Positions 26,600 to 35,458 of a stretch of 64,000 bases of DNA are shown here, one piece after another. Location: contig NZ_KB908322.1 in assembly GCF_000382385.1 (NCBI RefSeq), forward strand, positions 62,001 through 126,000. The letters are read 5' to 3'. The DNA comes from Segatella maculosa DSM 19339 = JCM 15638. GTDB lineage: Bacteria > Bacteroidota > Bacteroidia > Bacteroidales > Bacteroidaceae. Position numbers and translations under genes: made by a program. How positions within the stretch are numbered: position 1 is the stretch's first letter; every line of letters begins with the position of its first letter. The notes under the pieces are model-generated. The model saw only the letters and a program-made list of their open reading frames with translations. It did no database searches and was not told where the DNA came from.

Positions 26600-27783
26600 T
26601 GTTTTTCAATAGTTATTATAAATGAATGTTTGAGATTATCGAGAAACTGCGTGCTTTCCAGTGTCCAATGTGCAAAGGTTGGCACGTCATAACGGCTCCA
26701 AGCCGCTCCGAAGTAATAGGTGAAAGGCTCGCCACGGTAGCCGTTTTTGATGCCCAAAGCATGGTTGAGATGTTCAAAACGTGCGATTTCATCGATTCCA
26801 TCGGGGTAAAGAATGCCTGTGAAAATCAGCGATCCCCACGTCTCAGGTCTATCGGTTGGGTTGGCATAACAGATGAAACGGTCGCCCAAAGTGAGGTCGC
26901 TCTCACCGTGAAGTACTATGCCCGAAGCCAGTTGTATGGGCGATTTGATGCCGTCATACCACACGGTCATGCGGTTGAAATGCGAGCCTTTGTCGAGCGA
27001 AATCAGCCGATGTTCGGTGATACCTTCGGCATTTGGGGCGAAATCAAGGCGCAAAGTGAACCGCAACGGACCGTTATCCAAGATGCGAAAATCACTGTAA
27101 CAATAAGGGAAAATCAGTCCTTTTGGCCCCATTAAAGCAGGCGCTCCGCAACCCAAAGTGGGCCCAACACCGTAGGCATCCATGCCATTTCCGTGGTCAA
27201 GATGAAAGGAAGTGGCGCGGTTGATGGAGTCGGCTTGGGCGTTAAGTCCGGCTTTTCGCAGCGAATCTTCCTGCATATTGCCTCGCCAATCGTCCAAATA
27301 GCGTTTGGAAAACACGGGGGTTGGCGTGTTTTTCGTCCATACATCGATGCCGAATGAGCGTTCGCCTGTCTGCTGAAGTGCAGGCCCATAGACGCGGAAA
27401 CCGATGCGGTCGTTCTCCCAAGCAATGTCATCTTTGCGAATAGGATACTGCATTCCGAAGACCCATAACGGCTGTTTTGCGGGTGCTTTTGGCTGAATAA
27501 GGTAAGTCATCTTGCCCTTTGGAGGCACGCAGACCTCAAAAATCAGTTTGCCATCATGGGTGAGTTGGCTGGGTTGTTCCAGCCCGATTTGATTGAGAAC
27601 ACGCAATGGTGTGGTCTCACTTACGGCCAGTTTGGCTCTTAACGGTGCGGCATCAAGGCTCGCCAACTCATGGCGGGCGTGCGCTAAAGTGTTGGTAACA
27701 CTGACGCGAATGTCTTTTGCTTGCGATGGAAGAAAGCCGGCGAGAAAGGCCAAAAACAAAGTGATATAGTTCTTTTTATTCAT
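26596..27783 (-). CDS. DUF4861 domain protein, exported
   Basis: A 395-residue secreted protein of the DUF4861 family, common in Bacteroidetes PULs with GH105 and lyases; biochemical role not known to me. From ATG 27783 it reads MNKKNYITLFLAFLAGFLPSQAKD, a signal peptide cut after AKD or SQA. The body is beta-rich, with WENDRIGFRVYGPALQ and LDHGNGMDAYGVGPTLGCGAP as conserved-looking stretches. It starts 13 bp after the DUF2264 gene and overlaps GH105 by 4 bp, so it is in the PUL operon. A longer N-terminus from 27810 is possible but would put extra residues before the signal peptide. Confidence 0.8.
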   Translation of the reverse strand: MNKKNYITLFLAFLAGFLPSQAKDIRVSVTNTLAHARHELASLDAAPLRAKLAVSETTPLRVLNQIGLEQPSQLTHDGKLIFEVCVPPKGKMTYLIQPKAPAKQPLWVFGMQYPIRKDDIAWENDRIGFRVYGPALQQTGERSFGIDVWTKNTPTPVFSKRYLDDWRGNMQEDSLRKAGLNAQADSINRATSFHLDHGNGMDAYGVGPTLGCGAPALMGPKGLIFPYCYSDFRILDNGPLRFTLRLDFAPNAEGITEHRLISLDKGSHFNRMTVWYDGIKSPIQLASGIVLHGESDLTLGDRFICYANPTDRPETWGSLIFTGILYPDGIDEIARFEHLNHALGIKNGYRGEPFTYYFGAAWSRYDVPTFAHWTLESTQFLDNLKHSFIITIEKQ

Positions 27784-27796
27784 CTTTCGAGCGTGT

Positions 27797-29047
27797 TTAC
27801 CATTTGTCACGTGTCTGAATGTCGTCAGCCCAGCGGTGATCCTTGGGGAAAGGCTGTCCGTTCCAAGCCTTTACCTGCGTCCATGGCTGTGGTGCTTCGG
27901 TCCAAAACGGGTGATCAGCCGGTAGTCCGAGGGGCATAAAGACCAATGAAGTCATGTAGAGTGAGCCGTTATTCGTATACCAATCGGCCGTTTCGGGCTG
28001 AGAACCGCAGAAGCCGATGGTGAGGAATCCCTGCCGATTGTAGTTCTGTTGCTGATCAAACATGCGGTGCATTACCTGCGTCAAGGCTGCTCTTACCTGT
28101 CCGTTTGTCAGCTCTTTTGGCATCTGTTGATACCAAGCTAATAGCGCCAAAGGCTGCATTGCGGCCATTCGATAGGGCATCGAGCGACCGAAAACGGGGA
28201 AGGTTCCCTCGGGAGATATAAGCCGTTCGAGGATAAGGGCATATCTTTGGGCACGCTTTAAAGCCCGTGCATGGTATTTGAAATAGTCGATCCGACTGTT
28301 CACTTTGGCGTCGGTCATCGCCTGAAGTGTCTCCAAATACATCGGATGAAAGACGTAACTGCTGTAGTAATCAAAGGCAAATACGGGGCCATCGGCATAC
28401 CAACCATCACCCACATACCACTCTTCTACCTTGCGACATGCCGTGTTTACGCGAAAGATATCACACATATTGCCAGCCTTAGCAAGGAAACTTTCGATGA
28501 CAGAAGAGAAGAGAATCCAATTCGTATAGGGTGGGTCAACGCGGCGAAGTTTCTTGAATTCGTTGAAGTATCTCGCCTTGGTTGTCTCGTCAAGTGGCTG
28601 CCATAAGACATCATAAGCACGCAAAAAGCTCTCTGCAATGTAGGCCGCATCGACGAGATTTTGGTCGGAAACGCCCCAACAAAGATAGTCGGAAGAGGCG
28701 GGGTCGACCGCATTTCGATAGCTTGCCAAGGCCCATTGGCGCAACTGTTTGCGCTGTATTCCCTCTGAGGTTCCATCATCTGGCAGGGCCAACCACGGGG
28801 CAATGCCGGCCATCAGCCGTCCGAAGGTCTCCATGTAGACCACCTTTCGGTTGCGATTGTCGAAACTTGGGCTGAACTCTGTCAGCATATTCTGTTGCAG
28901 TTTTCCTTGTGCCATGTTCTCCAATACGGGCCGAGCCATCTGATAGGCCTGTGCTACCCAGTAAGCACGGTCGTTCTGTTTGGTTTTCTTGGCCACGGTT
29001 CCTATGCATACCAGCAGCAAACACAAGGTCGATATCATCTTTTTCAT
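27797..29047 (-). CDS. DUF2264 domain protein, likely glycosidase, exported
   Basis: A 416-residue protein with a signal peptide (MKKMISTLCLLLVCIGTVAKK). The alpha-helical body, with METFGRLMAGIAPWLALP, NWILFSSVIESFLAKAG and YVGDGWYADGP, matches DUF2264. I recall this family being linked to glycoside hydrolase family GH154 (glucuronidase-type), but I cannot confirm that here. The start at ATG 29047 is set by an ATGA overlap with the stop of the upstream lyase gene; longer starts lie inside that gene. It sits in the PUL between the lyase and DUF4861, which suggests that it acts on uronic-acid-bearing oligosaccharides in the periplasm. Confidence 0.8.
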   Translation of the reverse strand: MKKMISTLCLLLVCIGTVAKKTKQNDRAYWVAQAYQMARPVLENMAQGKLQQNMLTEFSPSFDNRNRKVVYMETFGRLMAGIAPWLALPDDGTSEGIQRKQLRQWALASYRNAVDPASSDYLCWGVSDQNLVDAAYIAESFLRAYDVLWQPLDETTKARYFNEFKKLRRVDPPYTNWILFSSVIESFLAKAGNMCDIFRVNTACRKVEEWYVGDGWYADGPVFAFDYYSSYVFHPMYLETLQAMTDAKVNSRIDYFKYHARALKRAQRYALILERLISPEGTFPVFGRSMPYRMAAMQPLALLAWYQQMPKELTNGQVRAALTQVMHRMFDQQQNYNRQGFLTIGFCGSQPETADWYTNNGSLYMTSLVFMPLGLPADHPFWTEAPQPWTQVKAWNGQPFPKDHRWADDIQTRDKW

Positions 29048-30867
29048 CGTAGGCTGTATATGATTTTGTTTCTTGTTTTCTTGTTGTTCACGGTCATCAC
29101 AATGCGATAGAGATGCGGTCCCCACACACTTTTGAGCAAAGAATCCATACGCTCGCTGACATCTTCAATCGTGATGACGACTTGTTGCGATGGATAAAGT
29201 AACCGATGTTTACCAAGTTGCAGGACACCACTTCTGGCAATGGTTGGCAAGATAGGTGTCATAAGCATGATACGCTGTGGTGCTTTCCATTCAGAGAGCC
29301 GGTAGTCTTCGGTTACCACGACTGTTTCACCGGCTTTCAGTTCGACTTTACGTTGCCATGACGTGACTTGTGTCAAGGCAGGATAGGCCGGGGCGATGTC
29401 CATGGCGAGTGATTTCAGATGGTATTCCACGCGGGTGGCACGATAAATCTCGCCTTCGTGCTGGTCGACTCCGTTGATTTTAGGCAGGTTATGATAGGCC
29501 GATTGCATGGTCCACAGCTTGTAACGGTCGGCTGAAAAGGTAGCCAAAGTGTATTCGCCCACGCCGACATCGATGAGTAAAGGCTGTGCATCGGCATAGA
29601 CAATGAACGACCCCACGTCGTTGTGATTGTGGCTTTCGGCATTTGTCCCACCTTTCATAGCAACGTAAAACCCATGCTTTTTATTGTTGTTACGTGCCGT
29701 CATAATTTGCAAATCGGGCAACCACACGTTCTCAAGCAGCGGTTCTGCGGGCTTTTCGGCCTGTAATTGATGGAGATTTGAAAGCAAAAAAAGTTCGCGT
29801 CCCAGTGTGGGGAAATTTCCACTGGCGGCAAAAAGCGTTGAAGGTCGGTGGAAGAAGTCTTTCTCTTTTGCAATCCAAGCCGCGTAACGGCGCATCGTTT
29901 TGTCGCCGGCCCACAATGCGAAAGGATAAAGAACATTGAGTTGGACGACAGAACGGTTGTCGTGGGCGTCGGCGAAATTGACACAATAGCCATTGCCAAT
30001 ATACATTTTATATATATAGGCTGCCATGGCTTTTATTTTCTCCTTGGGGAGCGAGGCCGGAACGGTCAGATTGGCTGCTTGCATCAGTTGTAGGCAATCG
30101 AAAAGCGAGGCCGCGGCACGGTCCCAATAGAATGTTCCCTCGTCACAACCGCCATCTGATGGGTATCCATCGGTGAAATACTGCAAAGCCGCCGTGATTT
30201 GTCGTAGGGCTTCGGCCTTTCTTGCCCCGTCGTTCTCACTGATCAGCACGGCCGTCAGCCAGTTGGAAGAAATCCAAGGCGTCCAGTTCATGCGGCTGTG
30301 TTTCCACCAATAATCGGTCTTTAAGGCCGGTATCAGGAGTCGACGCCGCACTTCCTTGTCGATGGTTTGCCTTAAATCGCTTCCCAAGGCTTCTCCCAAC
30401 ATATAGTTTATCCATGCAGCTAAGCCTGCAGTCTCGGCATTGAAGAGATCTACATTTTGGTCGGTTGACAGCGGACGGTCGTGTCCGTAGTGGGCCGGAA
30501 TGCCCCACCATGGTTCGCTAAACAGGTTCTCCAGACCGCATTTCAAGTCGGGAATGAGACGCCCTTTACCCTCGATTATCTCGGCAAGTGCCAGAGCGGC
30601 CAACCGAGTTCGCTTTTGAAAGCACAGCCGTTCATAGTGGGTTCGGTTACCCGTGCGCTTGAATTCGCCGAAGACGGAGTCGGGAATCGTTGGCCAAGGT
30701 TGGCCGGCATATTGTGCACCATAGGCGATATAGCTTTGCCGCATGGCTTGAGGAACGGAGTTTCTCCAATAAGTTGATGATGCACGGGGCATAGAAAGCT
30801 GTGCAGAAATGGCCGTGTATGCCATGCACAGCAAAAGCAGTAGAAGTGTTCTCGGCCTTGTCTTCAT
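29044..30867 (-). CDS. Heparinase II/III-family polysaccharide lyase, exported
   Basis: A 607-residue exported enzyme. Signal peptide: RTLLLLLLCMAYTAISAQ. The N-terminal half is an (alpha/alpha) toroid (WWKHSRMNWTPWISSNWLTAVL). The C-terminal half is the beta-sandwich of the Hepar_II_III fold, with GGTNAESHNHNDVGSFIVYAD, in which the NHND asparagine/histidine region is the catalytic patch. Lyases of this fold cleave next to uronic acids and leave unsaturated ends for GH88/GH105 enzymes, which fits the GH105 gene in the same operon. The exact PL family and substrate cannot be assigned by eye. It starts 29 bp after the GH43 gene. Confidence 0.82.
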   Translation of the reverse strand: MKTRPRTLLLLLLCMAYTAISAQLSMPRASSTYWRNSVPQAMRQSYIAYGAQYAGQPWPTIPDSVFGEFKRTGNRTHYERLCFQKRTRLAALALAEIIEGKGRLIPDLKCGLENLFSEPWWGIPAHYGHDRPLSTDQNVDLFNAETAGLAAWINYMLGEALGSDLRQTIDKEVRRRLLIPALKTDYWWKHSRMNWTPWISSNWLTAVLISENDGARKAEALRQITAALQYFTDGYPSDGGCDEGTFYWDRAAASLFDCLQLMQAANLTVPASLPKEKIKAMAAYIYKMYIGNGYCVNFADAHDNRSVVQLNVLYPFALWAGDKTMRRYAAWIAKEKDFFHRPSTLFAASGNFPTLGRELFLLSNLHQLQAEKPAEPLLENVWLPDLQIMTARNNNKKHGFYVAMKGGTNAESHNHNDVGSFIVYADAQPLLIDVGVGEYTLATFSADRYKLWTMQSAYHNLPKINGVDQHEGEIYRATRVEYHLKSLAMDIAPAYPALTQVTSWQRKVELKAGETVVVTEDYRLSEWKAPQRIMLMTPILPTIARSGVLQLGKHRLLYPSQQVVITIEDVSERMDSLLKSVWGPHLYRIVMTVNNKKTRNKIIYSLR

Positions 30868-30896
30868 TGGTTCTTGTTATTGGATAAGAGGGGAGT

Positions 30897-32012
30897 TCAG
30901 GGCTTGATGCTCCATTGGTCAGTCCATTGAATGACGGGCTTCCCATCTTCAAACGTTATCGGCAACCATATATAGCGAGCATCGCTCGGTTGTTTCGGTC
31001 GCCAAATATCAGCCATGAAGACGAAACGTGGGTCTTTCGACGTACCAATTTGCAGGATATAGGTGCCCTGACCGCCGAAGGTAAGTTCGGACTTTGGCCC
31101 GCGACAAGGGTTGTCTACCTGCGTCCAAGGGCCTTGAATGCGTTTGGCAAAGAACATGCGGGCCTTATTGGGTGCCCAACCTGTGCAGCCGCTGGTGATC
31201 ATCCAATATACACCTTTATATTTAAAGAGCGTCGGTGCCTCGTTTTGTCCACCCGGAGCCATTCGCCAATAGCGCCCCGTGTGGTGCAGATAGTCATCGG
31301 TAAGCTCGGCAATATGTAGGGTCAGATTGTCTTCGGAAGAGAAGATATGGTAGGCTTTCCCGTCATCATCGACGTAAACCGTCTGGTCTCTGGCCATCTG
31401 CCCCTGTGCATAATCGCGTTGAACAAAAAGACCTTTGCGAATCAGTTCGCGCCATTCGGGCGTCCACCATTTCATTTGTCGGCCTGCATTATAGGTCGTA
31501 CTGTCGAGCGAACCAGCCCAATCTTGAGGCCAGATGCCGGGACATGAGCGCGAAGAATAAAGGTATTGATAGGGGCCTTCGGGCTTGTTGGCGACGGCAA
31601 CGCCATAGCGTGCGGCAGCATATCCGCGTCCTTTCAGTTCCAAATGAAACCACATTACATACCGACGGGTTTTGGCATTATAGACCACCTTCGGCCTTTC
31701 GATGATACAACCACGTTCTATGTCATTGTCTTTCTCATTGGAAACAGAGAGAGCAACGCCGCGGTAAGTCCAGTTGGCAAGGTCAGTTGAACTGTAACAA
31801 GTGACACCCACCATAGCCGTACTCGTCGTGTCGGCCTTGTGTTCGCCAAACCAATAGAAGGTCTTGCCCCGTTTCAGGATACCTCCTCCATGCGCATTGA
31901 TGTGAATGCCGCGGTTATCGGGCCACAAAGCGCCGGGGCGAATGTTGTTTCCGGCCTTGATGTTGCCCGAAAGACACGTCAGAAGTGCTGCTAACGCCAA
32001 GATGGTTCTCAT
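30897..32012 (-). CDS. GH43-type glycosidase, resembles exo-beta-1,3-galactanases
   Basis: A 371-residue exported five-bladed propeller enzyme (signal peptide MRTILALAALLTCLSGNIKA). INAHGGGILKRGKTFYWFGEHK near the N-terminus and IERPKVVYNAKTRRYVMWFHLE recall the GH43_24-type exo-beta-1,3-galactanases, in which the usual N-terminal catalytic aspartate is not in the normal place; here it is AHGGG. The glutamate in ERPKV would be the acid. NEAPTLFKYKGVYWMIT is a further family stretch. The subfamily is my recognition, not a search. Its ATG overlaps (ATGA) the original stop of the broken GH16 gene upstream, so the two were made as neighbours in one operon. Confidence 0.75.
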   Translation of the reverse strand: MRTILALAALLTCLSGNIKAGNNIRPGALWPDNRGIHINAHGGGILKRGKTFYWFGEHKADTTSTAMVGVTCYSSTDLANWTYRGVALSVSNEKDNDIERGCIIERPKVVYNAKTRRYVMWFHLELKGRGYAAARYGVAVANKPEGPYQYLYSSRSCPGIWPQDWAGSLDSTTYNAGRQMKWWTPEWRELIRKGLFVQRDYAQGQMARDQTVYVDDDGKAYHIFSSEDNLTLHIAELTDDYLHHTGRYWRMAPGGQNEAPTLFKYKGVYWMITSGCTGWAPNKARMFFAKRIQGPWTQVDNPCRGPKSELTFGGQGTYILQIGTSKDPRFVFMADIWRPKQPSDARYIWLPITFEDGKPVIQWTDQWSIKP

Positions 32013-33407
32013 TCTGCTTTGTTTTGATAGACCCTTACATAGTCGATATAATACTTGATGGGGAAGGCCGACTCGTCGATATGCCCACCATTGTCACCGC
32101 CTAAAGCAAGGTTCAGCCAAATTAAATTGCCGAAGCCGGGAATGGAATTGGCGAAGGGATTCTGCCCACTGCCAAATGGCCGGCCACGAGCCGCTTACCG
32201 TGGGGATTTTCGCCCGCACTTCGACCGTTCCATAGCGGTAAGTAAAACGGCTCTGCATCGAGGCACTGGTGTATTTTGCGTTGGCGCGATTCTTCTTCCA
32301 GTCGCTGCTGCCGGCCTGATAGTTGGGATTGCTCACGTTTTGCCTGCGAGCCGTGATGACAAGGTGGCCCGAACCATCGAGCGCGGCATTGCCTTCTTTC
32401 ATGTAGTATTGATCTTCGTGGTTGCGCTGAAAGCCCTCCTCAAACTTCCACTTGGCAGGGTCGGGCTGGCCGGTGCCCTCGAATTCGTCGCTCCAAACGA
32501 GCACCTTCTTGCTTTGTTCGGTCGTTTCGGCCTCCGGGTCGTCAACAACCACGTCGACATCATAGAACGAGAACTCCGACATATGGAAGTAATTGCGGTT
32601 GCCACTGGTTGAAGTGACGAGGAAACGGAGGTGCTTGAACTTCTTTCCCGGACGGAAGAACGTCGAGTTATAGTCGGTCTTTCGGCTCGCAGGAAGGCCC
32701 GAAAGCGTGGCCACCGTCGTCCAGTTCGTACCGTCGTCGCTGACGAGCAGGTCGGCCGATGTGGGGAAACCGTCGGCGTTTCCCGTGTCGCGCGTGGTGT
32801 ATTTGATGGCGAAATCCTCGTGTTCTTCATTGAAATTGATTTGGATGTATTGCGGTAACGGCTTTTGTGGCGACGACCAACGCGTGTGGAAGAAGGTCGA
32901 CGTGTTGCCGTCGATAAGGTTTCTGATGGGGCCTTCCGACGGTTCCTGATTGTCGGTGCTCAGCTGCGAGGCCGTCAGCGTGACGCGCATGCGGCTCCGT
33001 TCGGCGTAACTTGCAGGCGCCTTGCCCGAGCGCGCCTTCACTTCCACGGGCGAGGCGGCCGTTCCGTCGGCGTTGTAAGCTTGGAATGTGAACGTATAAT
33101 CGCCGTATTTCTGCAGCGTGTTGCTGATGAGCAGCTCCGAAGTGTGCCGGGAAACCACCTGCGTCAGTCTCCGACCGTCAGCCGGGTTCACGTATGAAAC
33201 CTTCATGTATTCATAGGTGGCCGCCACGGGTGCGCTCCAGTAGAGCTTGATTTGTCCCGGTAGCGCCTCGGAACGAATCTCCGACGCCGTCAACGTCTTG
33301 GGTTCACCGAGGTAGCCCGTGCGCTCCATGTTCGTGATGTTGTCGGTGCACGACGCGAGGAGCATCATCACCGGCAGGGCAAATAGAAATGTCATATATC
33401 GTTTCAT
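32009..33407 (-). pseudogene. GH16 glycosidase gene broken by internal deletion
   Basis: Lipoprotein signal from ATG 33407 (MKRYMTFLFALPVMMLLASC, lipobox cysteine at residue 20), a fibronectin-like domain, a discoidin-like (F5/8C) domain with LIDGNTSTFFHTRW, then GH16 starting at VLVWSDEFEG. The fold begins normally (YGTVEVRAKIP, GSWPAIW), but the reading frame then runs into FHSRLRQFNLAEP and stops at 32094. In another frame, up to the TGA at 32009-32011, the true GH16 C-terminus appears: NPFANSIPGFGNLIWLNLAL, GGDN and IKYYIDYVRVYQ. Roughly 100 residues that should carry the catalytic EIDxxE motif are missing at about 32172, and the frame is shifted. It was probably a surface endo-acting enzyme before the deletion. 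Confidence 0.88.
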
Positions 33408-33509
33408 GTCGTTAAGTTTTAAGTGATACATCTGTATAAAATCGTGTTGTCTGCTTTATAAACTCGTGCTGTCTGCACGAAAGAGCCGCATCTTTCGAGG
33501 TCCGCTACA

Positions 33510-33628
33510 GTGTTCCAAGAAAGTTCCATGCTTTGGAACACACAGTTCCTCCTATTGGAACGCACAGTTCCATATACTGGAACTCACAGTTCCATGTACT
33601 GGAACACACAGTACCAAGGCATGGAACT
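33510..33628. repeat. 22-bp tandem array with CACAGTTCC...TGGAAC units, inside the PUL
   Basis: Four clear units (CACAGTTCCTCCTATTGGAA, CACAGTTCCATATACTGGAA, CACAGTTCCATGTACTGGAA, CACAGTACCAAGGCATGGAA) stepping by 22 bp, plus degenerate flanking copies. GTTCC and GGAAC within each unit can pair. It occupies the 333-bp gap between susD and the broken GH16 gene, so it would be transcribed in the PUL mRNA. It is related to the array at 5.9-6.05 kb. Confidence 0.88.
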
Positions 33629-33740
33629 TTTGTGAAACTGCATATCTGTGTCGATAGATACGCCCGGCCCTGCCGTTCGCCACGGTTTGGCAACGGCGCA
33701 GGCAAGGCTGAAAGTGCGGCTTCTGCATGATGTTGGCGGG

Positions 33741-35432
33741 TCAATAGCCCGGGTTTTGCGTGAAACCTGAGCCTGTGTGCTTCATCATCTCGCTGTTGGA
33801 GATGGGCCAGAAGTAGAGCTTGTCGTCCCAGATACGGCTGACCGTGTGGCGTGTATAGGCGAGTGTCCCGTCGGCTTTCTTCGTGATTTTCATCTCGACG
33901 ATATCCTTGTGGCTCGCGCCTTCGCGCCAACGGCGGATATCGTTGTAGCGATGTCCCTCGAAAGCGAGTTCCACCATACGTTCGTTCTGATACTTCTTCC
34001 AGAAGTCATCTGCGCTTAATCCCGTTGGGAGGGCAGGCATGTTGACGTCCACACGGCTGCGGATGACGTTAACCGCCTCGCGTGCCGACATGGGAAGGTC
34101 TGGTGTGACGGCGTCGGCGCTTCCGCTGTATTTGAACATGGCTTCGGCATAGTTGAGGTAGAACTCGCCCAAGCGGTAGGCCACCCATGAGTGGCGCTTG
34201 GAGTTGCCGTTTACCGAAGAGATGTTGACCGTGCCATCGAGCAGCTTCTTCAAGTAGTAGCCCGTGGGCGTAGCACCCACTTTGGGTTCGCCGTTGCTTC
34301 CGCCGTAATATGTCTCAAGTGCAGCTGCATTGTAAGACGGCCAATTCTTTTCACCGTTCACGGCAATGGTCATGGCAAAGCGCGGGTCGCGCCCTTCGTA
34401 AGGCTTTTCGGGGTCATAGCCGCTGCCGGCCTCGTTCCACAACTTGCCCGTGGCCCGCATTTCGTAGGCATCGACGAGCGTCTGTGTGGGGCAGTTGCCG
34501 GAGTTTCCGTTCTCAACGCCCATCGGATAGTTGCGTCTTTCCAAGTCGTTCAGGTCTCCGATGCGACGGGCCATAATGACTTCTTTGGCTTTCCAGTTAT
34601 CCGTTCCCCACAGTTCGGCGTATTTGCCAAGGCTCACGCCGTAGGCTGCGCACGAGTCGATGACGGCCTTGGCGGCCAGTGCGGCCTGATGATAACGCTC
34701 GGCAGTCTCCGCGCCAAAGAGCGGACTGGCGGCGTAGAGCAGCGTACGTGCCTTCAGCGCCAGCACGGCCAGTTTCGTCACACGACCCGTTTCGCCTGCT
34801 GCGGCGTCGTCGGTCAGTCCGGCGTAACTGGCAGGCAGGTGGTTCAATATCTCGTCGCACTCTTTCACGACAAAGGCCATCACGTCTTGCGCCGGCGTTC
34901 GGCCGAGGGCGTTGGCTTGTGCCTCGGTGAGCACTTCGGTGGTGAAGGGAACGGCTCCGTAATACTTCACCAGCAGCGCATAGTAGTAGGCTCGCAGGAA
35001 CCGAACCTCATAAGGCAGGCGGTTGAAGCGTACCATTTGATTCTTATAATCCTTGTTGAACTTGTAATCGGAGAAGTCGCATTCCGGATAATGGGCAAGG
35101 AAATAGTTGGCTTCGCGAATGGGAGCATAGTAGCCGAAGAGCGAGGGCGTATTCTTGGAACTTAGTGATCCGTTCGTGAAATAGTTCACTTGGCTCGACT
35201 TCCACGCATATTCGGCCTCGTCGCAAGCCGAAGCCTGCATGCCGCCATCAATCATTCCGTAGTCGTAGTCGAGATAGCTATAGATGTTGGTCACGAAGCC
35301 CACGGTGTTGTCGAAGTTCTTGAACACATAGTCTTTATTGTAGTTGGAGAACTCGCGATAGTCCAATTCATCGCCGCACGATGCGAACAGCGCCAGGCAA
35401 AGGGCTCCTCCTAATATATTCTTGATATTCAT
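33741..35432 (-). CDS. SusD/RagB family outer-membrane lipoprotein (second pair)
   Basis: A 563-residue surface glycan-binding lipoprotein that caps its SusC partner. Lipoprotein signal: MNIKNILGGALCLALFASC, cysteine 19. The SusD fold is seen in YAPIREANYFLAHY, PYEVRFLRAYYYALLVKYYGAVPF, and the C-terminal ELAFEGHRYNDIRRW with YFWPISNSEM near the end. It directly follows the second susC (26 bp) on the same strand. A 333-bp gap with a tandem repeat then separates it from the broken GH16 gene. It works in import of oligosaccharides cut at the cell surface. Confidence 0.93.
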   Translation of the reverse strand: MNIKNILGGALCLALFASCGDELDYREFSNYNKDYVFKNFDNTVGFVTNIYSYLDYDYGMIDGGMQASACDEAEYAWKSSQVNYFTNGSLSSKNTPSLFGYYAPIREANYFLAHYPECDFSDYKFNKDYKNQMVRFNRLPYEVRFLRAYYYALLVKYYGAVPFTTEVLTEAQANALGRTPAQDVMAFVVKECDEILNHLPASYAGLTDDAAAGETGRVTKLAVLALKARTLLYAASPLFGAETAERYHQAALAAKAVIDSCAAYGVSLGKYAELWGTDNWKAKEVIMARRIGDLNDLERRNYPMGVENGNSGNCPTQTLVDAYEMRATGKLWNEAGSGYDPEKPYEGRDPRFAMTIAVNGEKNWPSYNAAALETYYGGSNGEPKVGATPTGYYLKKLLDGTVNISSVNGNSKRHSWVAYRLGEFYLNYAEAMFKYSGSADAVTPDLPMSAREAVNVIRSRVDVNMPALPTGLSADDFWKKYQNERMVELAFEGHRYNDIRRWREGASHKDIVEMKITKKADGTLAYTRHTVSRIWDDKLYFWPISNSEMMKHTGSGFTQNPGY

Positions 35433-35458
35433 TGTTGTTTAATTTTTAGTTGTTATTA

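Noticed and set aside
26596-27783. Naming DUF4861 as a glycosidase or lyase
   Set aside because: I cannot recall firm biochemical evidence, so only the family is given.
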